This document shows, piece by piece, positions 1 to 10,646 of a stretch of DNA of 64,000 nucleotides. Below the pieces are notes generated by a model. It did not search any database and was not told where the DNA came from. It saw only the letters and a program-made list of their open reading frames with translations. Numbering within the stretch: position 1 is the first letter of the stretch; every line of letters begins with the position of its first letter. This stretch comes from Rhabditoides inermis (lineage: Eukaryota > Nematoda > Chromadorea > Rhabditida > Rhabditidae). The translations under genes were made by a program, and so were the position numbers. Where the stretch lies: positions 444,001-508,000 of the forward strand of contig CAWZYM010000283.1 of NCBI GenBank assembly GCA_963966185.1. Reading direction: 5' to 3'.

Positions 1-1269
1 GTGTGCTGTACTGGGCGAAGATGGTGCGGCCCCGGACCTGAAGAACACAATAGAAATTATATATCATATATGCTGTTGTTTTTATAATTTCACACGAACT
101 GTATGCGAAGAAATGGGGAAAATCGCAGCAAAAAATATTCGTTTTTCACTGGTCTTGTAAAAAAAAAGATGCTTTTATCTCGACAGATGTATGTCTAGAG
201 TAGTCTAGAGTATTCTGGCCTCTTCAACATTGTACCTTCCCGGTCTCGTGTTTCTCATGGGTGGCGCCTGATTCCTTGCTTTGACACAACTTTAAAGAGC
301 AGCACGTTTTTCAGTAGGGTTTTTGCACTATGGAACACACTCCCCAACAACATCACTTTATCTGCGAAACATCAAACAGTGAAATCGTACCTCTTAGATA
401 TCCCCCATTTGTTCCCTCCGTCCAAAATTAGATGAGTGCTCATTTGGGAACCTGTGTTATCTGTTATATCCTATTTTTGTGTTCATTTATTTTCCAATGC
501 CGTATTCACTCTATTTATGTGTTTGTCCTGTGTTCATCTATATAGTATACGCGGTAATAAATATTATTATTATTATATTCGAATCAAGATGGTCCGTGTT
601 TCCAAATGTTATCTACTACCTCTTATAACAACGTTTCGTACCTGAATCGGAATCGCTGCGAGTGTGTTGACTATGGTCGTCGCCGACTCCAAATCTTCGT
701 ACTCCACGAAAGCCTGGAAATTGAGAACTTCACAAAATGATATTTTGCACGACAGGAAGAATTGACTATTGTTCGCCTCACAACTCGGTCACACTTCCAC
801 TGAACGAGAAACGTACACTCGAAATATTGGGGGGGGGGAATATATTGGATGTAACACTACGTTTCACTTTGTCCATAAAGACAGCGTGATGAAAATAATG
901 TAACACGGTGAGCAGACTGTTTCTTATAAATAAAAAAATTTCTGAATTTGTCCAGACTCTTCCAGAAACTACAACTATTTGAAGACTCACCTGGTTCTTG
1001 CCCTTCAACAGCATGTAGTTGGTGATCTTGCCATAGGCGACACACAGTTGGATCACCTCCACGTCAACCATATCACCCGGGATGTTTCTGAAGGAGGAGG
1101 AGCTCTGTCTGTCTGCCTCTTTCTTTCTCGCTCTCACATGTTCATCTCATTTTTTCCCTGACATTGTTAATTCTCCTTTCGTATTATCTGTTCATTATAT
1201 TTTCTCATTCTCTCTTTCTCACCCCCCCCCGTTCTTTCTTTTTTCTCTCTCAACTGTATGATCTCTCTC

Positions 1270-1315
<46 letters not shown>

Positions 1316-3476
1316 CTCTCCCTCTCTCACCTGAGATGCACTACCCTACTGGGCGGCGCGGGCGGTCCCTCCCTGTCCCTATCCCGATCACGAGTCGAGG
1401 AGGAGACAGACGCCTGGAAAGGGCATTGATCCAACAATTAATCAATCGAATCATTCATCCGGAATCGTTACATCTGAATATGGTAACTCAATCTCTCCCC
1501 CTCTTTCCACCACAATCACTGATCGACCAGTGGCAATCTGATCTACCAGTTCCACTCTGATCTACCGCTTCCCTTCTGATCTACCCACCTGTGCAATGGG
1601 CGCGCCCGTGTAGTGCGAGATGTCCGGCTGAAACTGAACAGATTGGTGATGATCACAGAAACAGTGACAAGGAAAGTCGAGGAAAAGTCGAGACTCCTAA
1701 CCATTTGTACTGTGTTACAGGTTGAAAGGTCGAAACAGATTCCGTTATGTACTCTATCTACATTTGAGAGGAAAACCTCGTTATTTGTGTCTGACGAGTT
1801 ATGCTGAATGGATCAACAAGACACGAGATGTAAGCTGGTACAAAAGAGGTGTGCCGAAATGTAAGGCAGTACATGATAGCTGTGCCATGGTGCTAGCAAA
1901 CAAGGAATGCGCCCACCTCGTATCCGACCTGTGTGTAAGGCGTGCCCGCCAGCAGAGTGGCCCCGTAGCCGTTCATGTGCATCGACGGCATCTGCTGCTG
2001 CAGCAGGTGAGAGTACACCGCCGTCGAGTCGAGACGAGCCTGGAAAGAGATCCGAGTTCAGATGGAATAGGTAGAGGGAGATCTGTTCTATCACAAGAAC
2101 GGATTTGAGGTGAATGCGGGTGGTAACAATCTTAGGCCTGAACGGCAAGTTTCTTTTCTAGAATAAACTACAACTTTGAACACGAATAAGAATGGGAATC
2201 GAATCGATGCGCTCTAAATCGATAAATCGATGCGCGCTGACAGAATTTCGCGGTGGGAACCGGCAGTGATTCGAAAACACATATGAGAATAGTGGATATT
2301 ACTGGAAACGCGTAACGAGGAAGGCTTTTCTGGGTGAGGTGAGCCGACGGGATATGATTGGCAGATTAGCAACGGCGACAGATGCGCCTTAGCGTGAAAC
2401 GCTCTCTCCATTGAAATTACTACAATGTCGTAAGAGATATATTGTATAAGGATTGTCGATGACTGCTAGAGCTACACATTGATTTCACACAAGGCACGGC
2501 GGAATACAAATAAGACATATCTTCTGTTGCTGACTGTACAGTCGATAAGGGCTTTCAATCAATCGGCGTGAACGTCTATATTAAAATATTCACAGACTAA
2601 TACCACCGCTATTTCAATCAAGGCGACGCGTGAGAAAGCGGGGGTGATATTGGATTGAGTGCCAAAATCAATAATCGATCGATACCTTCTTTGCCTCCTG
2701 ATCGATAGTCATCATAGAAGGAACGATTCCGGCTGCCGATAGCGGCGACAATAGCTCATCCGGACCGCGCTGAAAACAATACAAGATTAGAGCAACCGTG
2801 AGATTCCTGAATGACGTCACTACGTCGTTCTAAAGTAGCATGTCCTGACTTTTCTCAAAAACCTTTACGGTCTCAAACCTTGCGCCGCAGCATCCAATAC
2901 TGACGTCAATACTCGAGGCGAATGCGAATAGACTGACTACAGCGTGTGAATACACGAACAGCAATCCGTAATTCGATATTGTATACAAAAGTATCGATCA
3001 GATGGGCGGCGGGAGGTGATTGACTGATTGATTGATGGTCGCAGCATGATTTGTGTGATGGGATTCACGGGTCTCGTATGGGCCGCATTAGCCAATTAGC
3101 ACGGACGAGCGGTTCGATTCACAACATGTGATCAGGGGTGGAAACCGATCCAGGAGAGAGAAAGTAGACAGACACTTGCACTCGAAATATTGGAGGGATC
3201 GCTGGGCAAATAGAACGCAACAATCGACAAAACCCGCGGGGGAGACTCGAAGACCTTTTAGGAAAATGAGTCGCTTTTGAAGAAGGCGATAAAAACACGC
3301 TGACCGAGACCCACAAAACGACCTGCACCAACGAACACTAATTGGATTCTCTCTCTCTCTTTCTCTCTCTCCGGAAATAATATGGGATAGAAGGATAGCT
3401 GTGAATCGGCGAACAGCCCTTTTTCATTGAGAGTCGCGGTGTGCTGCTGTGTGGTTGGTAACAATGCTAACAATGT

Positions 3477-3561
<85 letters not shown>

Positions 3562-4070
3562 AGATTCGTCGAGGATTGCACACCGCATCCTGGAAGGTCC
3601 TTGATTCGAGTGGAGCGCATCTCGCGCCTCGAAGCACAAATTAGAATGCGACACCGCCCAGAGACGAGAGGAGGCGAGAAGGCGCGAAATCGGAGAGACA
3701 AGCGAGAGAGAGAGTAGGCGAGAGTGCGCGTAATTGGAGGAGAGCGCCGACGTGAGACGGCTCGCGTGCCGCTGTATCGTTCCAGAGGCGGTAAAAATTG
3801 CGCGGTGGGCGGCAGGAAAGGGAGGGGATGGTGAGAACACGAAATTAGACGAGAAGACAACACTGTGATACATCAAGAAAACAAGCCGGGTTCTTTGGTG
3901 GGTGAGTGAGAGAGAGAGAGAAAGAGAGGAGAGGAAGAGAGAAAGAGAGAGAGAAATGCTGTTGCGCGTGTGTTGCCAACGTGATTAGAAGGAGGTGGGG
4001 TGCGGCAAATGAGGCTAATCATATAGCCCCCATTCTCAGCGGCTAGCCGGTAATAGGAGGCGATCTGATC

Positions 4071-4150
<80 letters not shown>

Positions 4151-4486
4151 CTTTCTCGCTAATAGAAGAAGGGAACTAGTCTGGGCTCCTTCAAAGTGTC
4201 CTCAAGCGGCTAAGCTACTCGACAGTAAACGCCTATTGTAAAACACAATCGGGAAGAGATCATACATTATAGAAATCGCAACACCGTGTCCCACTGAGCG
4301 AATCTCACGCGAAGGGGCAGAGAGGGTGTTTGAGAGTGACAAAAACACTTGGCGGGTGGAATATCTAATATGGGCGATAGTGGCGGCTGCTACCCACGAC
4401 GTAACTAGTAAACGAGAGAGTAAGAGTAAGATGAGTAGTAATCGATGTCGTGGAGAGGGGAATGCAGGTGTGAATAATACACGATG

Positions 4487-4529
<43 letters not shown>

Positions 4530-7047
4530 GGACAAGCAAATTACCCATCCCAGAGCGCGCATCTCGGGTAGCGTAGCGGCCGTCCCATGACAAGCCACGA
4601 TTCATATCGAAATCCATAAAAAGGCGAGAGGAAGAGGATGTAAGGGAGCTTCACGTTTCGATGTAGCCGTGTAATTATGCATGTGCGATTCTTGGATTCC
4701 GAGCCTCAGCCGAACAACCACTGTAGCAAGCCTAGCGCGTTTGAATTATGATATGAAAAACAAAATACTAATAGACCTTTCCAACCTGATTTCATCGAAG
4801 GAATACTACAAGAGTTCGAGTTGAGGGGGGAGAGGAGAGGAGAGAGTGGACCGCCACTCGACTACCCTCTCTTTCAAACGAGTAGTAGGTAGAAAGAATC
4901 GAAATGGCGACAAACAATCCCCTGCGATTGCCTTCCACCACCGAGAAATTACGAATTCATGCAACCCAGGTACACGCAGAGAGGTCTTGCGCCCGCGACA
5001 CGCAACCAAGATTGTGTGAATTACGCAAATTGACCTTCTTACCTTTGACATAGTGTGACACCGTATAGAAGGAACCCGTGTGAGATACCAAGGATCAGTG
5101 CATCAGCTAGAAGTAGCGAGTAGAGGAGGGAGGCCGGCGGTGGCGAACGGAAATTGCGGTGGCGAGAGGAGCGCATCAGGCATGACATGAGAAGGAAACA
5201 AACACACACAATCGGAATCGATCAACGGAAGAAGGGAAGACGAAGAGGGAGGGAAGTGAAGATAGGACGCAGGGGTAAGTGAGGGTAATGGAATGCTGTA
5301 GACAATTGGAGTCCGCACAACAGTGAAGCGAGCGAGGGAGACAAAAGAGCAAAATACGGTTCCACCACTCTGGATACAGTTGCGAAATTGAATCGAAAAA
5401 CAAGAGGGGGGAAGGAAGGGAGAGGCTGACTGTGGTGGGAACTGCTCGGAAAACGTATACACATACGCATCGTGGGAAGCAATCAATGCGTTTGGGGCCC
5501 GCACATAATACATGCAGATCGTATACGCTCATCCAAGTGAGTCAAGCCGTGAATCACAGCGCGCCCGCGCCTGGGAACACGATCCAAGGTATCGATTGAT
5601 TGATTGATTGAATTGAAGGACTCGGATCAAGATCATGGAAATGAAGTGGGCGGCCGAACGGTTATTGCTTCAATGACTGCGCACTTTGCGCGTTCTCTCT
5701 CTCTCCTGCAGAGCTCAAACAATCGCCTCGCCTCACAATGCGAACTGTCACAATCTGCGCAAGCGATAGAGAGAGAGAGAGAGATTTGGTGAGAGAGAAA
5801 GTTTGCGCTCGGCCCTAATAAATTAGAGGCTTACGGCTGTAGATTAAAAGTTTAAGGCGTTCGCAACACTAGAAGGGGTGGATGTGTTTTCGATTATACG
5901 ACCTAAACGATGTCACATTGCGAGAGACGGACCACATGTGCCACTCTTTATTGTTCGAAAGCAGAGTGGTCAAGGAACAATGCGTCCATCGATTAATCAA
6001 TCGATCCGTTGGACAATCAAGACCAACTGGTAAGAAGTTCTTTTGAACAACACGGATTAGAGCATCCGGAAAGAAGGGAATGAGAATCACGCACGGTACC
6101 AAGTACACAAAGGGAATACGAATCGGCCATTTGTGAAAGGGAGACGCGTGAAAAAGAAGAGGTCTGTACGGAGAGAGAGGAGAGAGGCGGTTTTGTTTCG
6201 GAATCCCGGGTATAGCGATGTTGTTGTAGTGGAAGAGAGAGCAGAGGGAGTGTTGAGGGCGCGCAGACGAGAGAGCGTGCACTCGCACAGTGCGCATGGA
6301 GAGAGCGGCGAGAGAAGCGCGAGTGATCGAACCAGCAAACAGAACGGTAGCAGGTGGGGGTGGCGCGTGCAAACACAGTACAGGTCCCTTGCCGAGAGTG
6401 GGCGGTCGGTCGGATCCACCTTTGTCACAGGTGTCACTCTACCATATTCAGATTAGCGGTGCGACAATTATCCCGTCGCTAATCCCACTGCAGGCTTCTT
6501 CCAAAGCAGGCGTGGAAGTCAACAATCGATAGATTAGCCGGGAAGCGGAAGCCCGTCGCGATCATCACAGGATTCCCGAGATTCGCCGTACGAGATGTGT
6601 GATTGAATCGTACTAAACGCATAAATCCGCACGTCTAAAACTACAGAAGCGAGTGCACACACCTGATTGTGTCGATGACAATATCACACACGTATTGAGT
6701 TGTATTGCTTCACAATACTATTTCCATTAAAATCAAAAGAAGTAAGCCACTTGCAAAATGATCGAGAATGCGTGCCCCCCTTTTTTCGACCATCTTGCAA
6801 GCGGCTATAGTATTTTGAACAGTCATGGTACACATAGGGTTGTATATAAAATGACGGCGTACCTTGAAATATAGTATTTCAAAAATTCATGGCACACGTT
6901 GTATACCAAGACGGCGTACCTTGAGTCTGTAGATGGGTCGGATGAAGTGGGTGGCGGCGACGTCTAGAGGGGAGGGCACGGCGGCTGGCAGTCCGCTCGC
7001 CCCGGCGGCCGCCAGACTCAAAGGGGACACCGACGACCACAGCGTGC
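1..7047 (-). CDS. ptb-1: Polypyrimidine tract-binding protein (PTB/hnRNP I family), N-terminal part with RRM1, partial
   Basis: PTB proteins bind CU-rich RNA in the nucleus and regulate alternative splicing. Exons read on the minus strand are 6920-7047, 2686-2769, 1917-2039, 1589-1633, 1331-1378, 991-1087, 642-713 and 1-37, each bounded by AG/GT. The joined 1378-1 part reads PPSRVVHLRNIPGD, then YGKITNYMLLKGKNQ, then AFVEYEDLESATTIV, then VRGRTIFAQYST. This matches PTB RRM1 (PSRVIHIRKLP, GKVTNLLMLKGKNQAF, LRGQPIYIQFS). The upstream exons code an Ala/Ser/Pro/Gln-rich N-terminal arm. RRM2-4 lie beyond the left edge. The true start exon was not found. A GCC-repeat ORF near 8200-8288 has the right strand but the wrong splice phase. 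The 4.1-kb intron 2770-6919 holds several (CT)n tracts and no exon I can support. A LINE relic sits in the intron at 38-641. The symbol follows the C. elegans orthologue and is inferred. Confidence 0.85.
222..580 (+). mobile_element. 5'-truncated non-LTR retrotransposon (LINE) relic, ORF2 C-terminus and tail
   Basis: A frame ending at the TGA near 432 reads ...FFSRVFALWNTLPNNI... followed by a hydrophobic tail (SVKSYL-like). This is the typical end of CR1/Jockey-type LINE ORF2 proteins, with the pattern FF.R....WN.LP..I......SFK..L. After about 120 bp of AT-rich 3' sequence it ends in a TAATAAATATTATTATTATTAT tail, like the short-repeat tails of CR1-like elements. It lies antisense inside a PTB intron. 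The catalytic region is missing, so it is a dead 3' fragment. Confidence 0.7.
1258..1330. repeat. (CT)n microsatellite in a PTB intron
   Basis: This is an almost pure CT tract directly beside the donor of the PTB exon at 1331-1378. It gives rise to a spurious S/L-rich frame on the plus strand. Confidence 0.9.
3480..3560. repeat. (GA)n microsatellite
   Basis: About 80 bp of almost uninterrupted AG dinucleotides. They produce spurious R/E-rich (+) and S/L-rich (-) frames. Confidence 0.95.
4073..4148. repeat. (CT)n microsatellite
   Basis: About 75 bp of CT dinucleotides with a single TTT interruption. Confidence 0.95.
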
Positions 7048-8217
7048 CTGCAAAGCTTGTACTCGTCCCAGCAATTCCACGAATCAACACAGTTAGAAGT
7101 CCTACACATAGTGAGGTGAACTTTTTTAATGACACACGGAACGCAACACGTCTGACTCTTGCGGAAATGTATTATCTACGCGACGAAAATAGAGTCTAAA
7201 AAGCTCCGAATACTGTAGGCTCGCTTTCATTGTAATCGCGCTCGAGCTGTTTTGATGGCCACTCCCAGATCCAATCCGTGTTTATATTAGAAAACGCGAA
7301 TTGTCTAGCGTTCACTTGGCGGCGGAAAAAGCATAACAACGCGATTGAATACAAAAAAAGCGCGGCGGGCAATAGTTTATTATCCAGGTAATGGAGAAAT
7401 GTTACGGAAACGCAAATGAGGCAAACCAGCCGTGCCACTGGCAGATATTTGTCGGGAGAGAGGGTGTCAAGAAATGTAAATAGAGGCAGATTATGCATAT
7501 CCACGATGGCAGCCGCTCTCTTACGTAGAGGGGAGAGGTAGAGAGACATACAGAGCGAAGGGATAAGCTTATTGATAACCGGTTGCTAGGCGCTGCACCG
7601 TTTTAAAGGGTGAAATTAACACATCTGATAGATCTCGGAACGCCGCGGCGAGGTCGTCTCTCTCTCGAAATACTCAGCGGATGCTACGCAGCCAGCTGGG
7701 TCCTTGGCGCGACGAAATTGCACATGATAAGATGTCCGGAGGAGCAGTGTAGAGGGGGGAGGAGGAGGAGGAGAACCTATTTCCATCCCGAGAGAGGAGC
7801 GGCGGCAATTCGCGCTATTAGATTCGCCTCTCAAGGTGGAAGTGGGCGAATAATCGAGAGACACCGAACGCACTGATCGAATATATGTGTCAAGAGCCGC
7901 TCGCGAGCGTCCGGCTATCATCGTGTCGCATTGAGTGACCATTGGTGTCGTACAATCACCACCTCCGTAATGGAGACTATTAGGGGCGGCGCGCCAGCGC
8001 CGCCCGTTTGTTATGATCTGTGGCGCGCGCAGCGCGCCACTCCCAATCCACACGCTATTTGGCTATCATAATACAATATACTTCATTAGAGTGTGTTATG
8101 TGTTAGGGTATCATTTTGTAAGACGTATGAGTATGATTTGTTGAATAAATATCGGTTGCGGCGCCCAGAACAGCCTCTCTCTCGCTCTCTCCCGCTTTGC
8201 CACTAAACGTGTTTACG

Positions 8218-8218
<1 letters not shown>

Positions 8219-8257
<39 letters not shown>
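8219..8257. repeat. (GGC)n triplet repeat
   Basis: About 12 GGC triplets, flanked by GACGAC. Read on the minus strand this is a poly-alanine stretch in a 61-codon frame opening at 8288. Whether it is translated is unknown. Confidence 0.9.
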
Positions 8258-8262
<5 letters not shown>

Positions 8263-8819
8263 GTGTGCATCACGTAAGCTCCGCCCACTGCACTCTGCGC
8301 TTATTGGTCTCTCGGCCTCTTGCCGGTGAAAACTGATTGGCCGAGCGCATGCCCCGCCCTTCGCTCACCCACTCTCGTGTCGGATCGATCGCGCGCCGTC
8401 TCTGGCGTCTCTTGCGAGCGCACACTCTCTGCGCACTCTCTCATGTCCACTGGCGAGTGACTGGGCAGCCGGCCTGTTATCTGATCGAACGATCTCGGCG
8501 AGAGAGAGTGTGAGAGTGAGAGAGCGCATGTTCTCTTACCGACTTGCCGGTTAGAAAACGTGCGAATTGCAGAAAGCAGGCCGGATGACGCTGTTTTGTT
8601 CTCTGTGCAACTCCTCAGTTCGAACAGTAATACCAGAAACACAGGAAAATAACCGTATAAGAAAGCTAGCTGAGTTCAGTTCAACGCACCCAGTCCGGCT
8701 ATTCATGACCGAAGGTTCATTAGCTCAAAATCTGAAGATTGTCTTTCTGTGTCTAGAGAGAACAGTGAGGGTAGAAAAAGAGAGTGTTCAAGCGGAGAAT
8801 AAAACACAATATGCTCTGA

Positions 8820-9055
8820 GAGAGAGAACGAGAGAGAGAAAGAAAAAGTGATAGAGAGGGGAGATAAAGAGGAGAGAGAAAGAGATTGAGAAAGAGAGAG
8901 ATAGAAAAGGGAGAGAGAGAGAGAGAGAGAAAGAGAAGGAGAAGGAGAGATAATGAGAGTTAGGGAGTGATAGAGAGAGGAAAGAAAAAGAGAAGGGCGA
9001 GTGATAGAGAAAGAGAGAGAAAGAGAGAGAGGGGGGAAAGAGTGAGAGAGAGGGC
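8820..9055. repeat. Degenerate (GA)n purine tract
   Basis: About 235 bp almost entirely of A and G, built from GAGA and GAAA units with scattered interruptions. No coding signal. Confidence 0.9.
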
Positions 9056-9378
9056 TATTAGATAAGCGAAATAGAGCGCATCAATCGTCAATGAGCGATC
9101 CGACCAGGCTGTTCGTTTCCTGATTCTGACTACGTTTTCGAAGATTCTCTAGTTTGGATACGTCAGTGTACTAGTTTTCGAAGATTTTCAAGTTACTGAC
9201 GTGACTGTTATCAGTGACTGTTACTATGTCTGTGTATTTGTGAATTGTTAATTGTGAGTATTGTAAATTGTAAGTTATTTGTATCTTTATAGCATGATAT
9301 TCTGACTAGTGAGTTTGTAATATGTATTTTCGTTATCTAATGTACAAAATTTCTTCGAAATTTGAGAAAAGGACATCC

Positions 9379-9779
9379 ATTCTCTTTCGAAAAGTACAGG
9401 AGTAAAAAGGAGTGGTTTGTTTTGATCTAATTCAACAAAAGCACATGCATATTTTTTTCTTCGCAGCTGACTAAAATTTCAAAACAAACCTGCTCTTTCT
9501 AATCGATGAAAAAAGCGAACATATGTAATTGTAATATGTACTATAATAATTTAAAATAAAAGACCTTTTTGTTGTTAAATTTTTATGCATTTGCATGCGT
9601 ATATCTGATCAAAAATCACACATTTCATAGTTATGAAACATTTCATAGTACATCGTTTGAAAGAGCAGGTTTGTTTTGAAATTTTAGTCAGCTGCGAAGA
9701 AAAAAATATGCATGTGCTTTTGTTGAATTAGATCAAAACAAACCACTCCTTTTTACTCCTGTACTTTTCGAAAGAGAAT
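9379..9779. mobile_element. Foldback/MITE-like element with about 120-bp inverted arms
   Basis: The left arm (9379-9499) and right arm (9659-9779) are almost perfect reverse complements around a 159-bp AT-rich centre. The left arm starts ATTCTCTTTCGAAAAGTACA and the right arm ends TGTACTTTTCGAAAGAGAAT. There is no coding capacity, as expected for a non-autonomous element. The inner arm ends (ACAAACCTGCTCTTTC) and the AACAAAAGC.CATGCAT motif are shared with the element at 33551-33852. I could not define a target-site duplication. Confidence 0.75.
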
Positions 9780-10646
9780 CTAATTAGGCGGTAGAATGTG
9801 GGGGATTATGGTAGGGTGAAGCGGGAGGCAAATAGGTGGAGGGAGATTGATTGTACTCGTCTTATGCATTCACACTTCAATTATACCTCTCTTTGCACTA
9901 CAATTCACTAGAAACCTCTGAGTTGATCAAACCGAGAACATGTACTTTCATGGCAACTATAGTGATCGTGATTATTAAAAAAAAAATGAAAACATGCGAA
10001 AAAGATTGTGAGGTGAGAATAGACAAGTCTACGGGCCTGGTTCAAAAGTGCAGAGCGATGTGAGATCAGGGATATCACTTGCACCATCCACATTTCTATT
10101 TGTTCAAGCATGCAATCGGACCTGTCAATTGGGAGACGCGGCGTGCGAACGTCTCTGAGAAAAGTGAGCGGGAGCGATCCACTTAGAACAACCCACCAGA
10201 ACCACATTAGATCAAATTCAATTAAAACCAGATGATACGACTTTTATTGCATGGTAAGTATCAAGAACCAAGAGAAGAAATATAAAGAAACAACGATTTT
10301 TAACAGTATAGTGATGTTTACAAATAATTAGAATTTTACACTGGACACTTCAAGTGCACTTGAATACACTACATACTTATTTCGATTTCTGGTGTGTTTT
10401 ATTCATTATTTGTTCTGCATATTTTTAACATTTAGTCAATATCTTTGACTCACTAACTTTATTCTTTTGTTTTGTTTGTGAAGTGTAAAATTACTAAGAA
10501 AGTGATAATTCACATCAAGCGCACAACGTTCCCTAGGCGCGAAAAACTTTGTGTTTTTATTTATTTCAATGTGAAATATTGTATCTTTTTTCATGATTTG
10601 TTCCCACAAACGTACTATATTGTATTTGAAATCTTTCTCTTTCAGG

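Larger units (their letters stand above)
2770..6919. other. Long PTB intron, no supported exon
   Basis: This 4.1-kb stretch between two PTB exons contains (GA)n/(CT)n tracts at about 3480-3560, 3905-3957, 4073-4148 and 4495-4525. Many overlapping open frames on both strands are low-complexity by-products. I saw no conserved protein motif, RNA gene or transposon coding region. An alternative promoter or first exon for PTB could lie here but nothing in the sequence identifies one. Confidence 0.6.
7048..10640. other. Intergenic/upstream region between PTB exons and the gene at 10647
   Basis: No convincing exon was found. Contents are a GC-rich palindromic stretch near 8022-8040 (GGCGCGCGCAGCGCGCC), a (GGC)n triplet tract at 8219-8257, a GC-rich segment at 8280-8500 that could be a promoter, a degenerate (GA)n purine-rich block at 8820-9055, and a foldback element at 9379-9779. 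The PTB first exon probably lies here or further right, but I could not place it. Confidence 0.5.

Noticed and set aside
3258..3876. Minus-strand frames of 150-201 residues
   Set aside because: They cross the (GA)n microsatellite at 3480-3560 and have no family resemblance or splice context.
8103..8288. Poly-alanine ORF on the minus strand as the PTB first exon
   Set aside because: A donor (GTC|GTAAAC) is present, but its phase 0 does not match the phase 1 required by the exon at 6920-7047.
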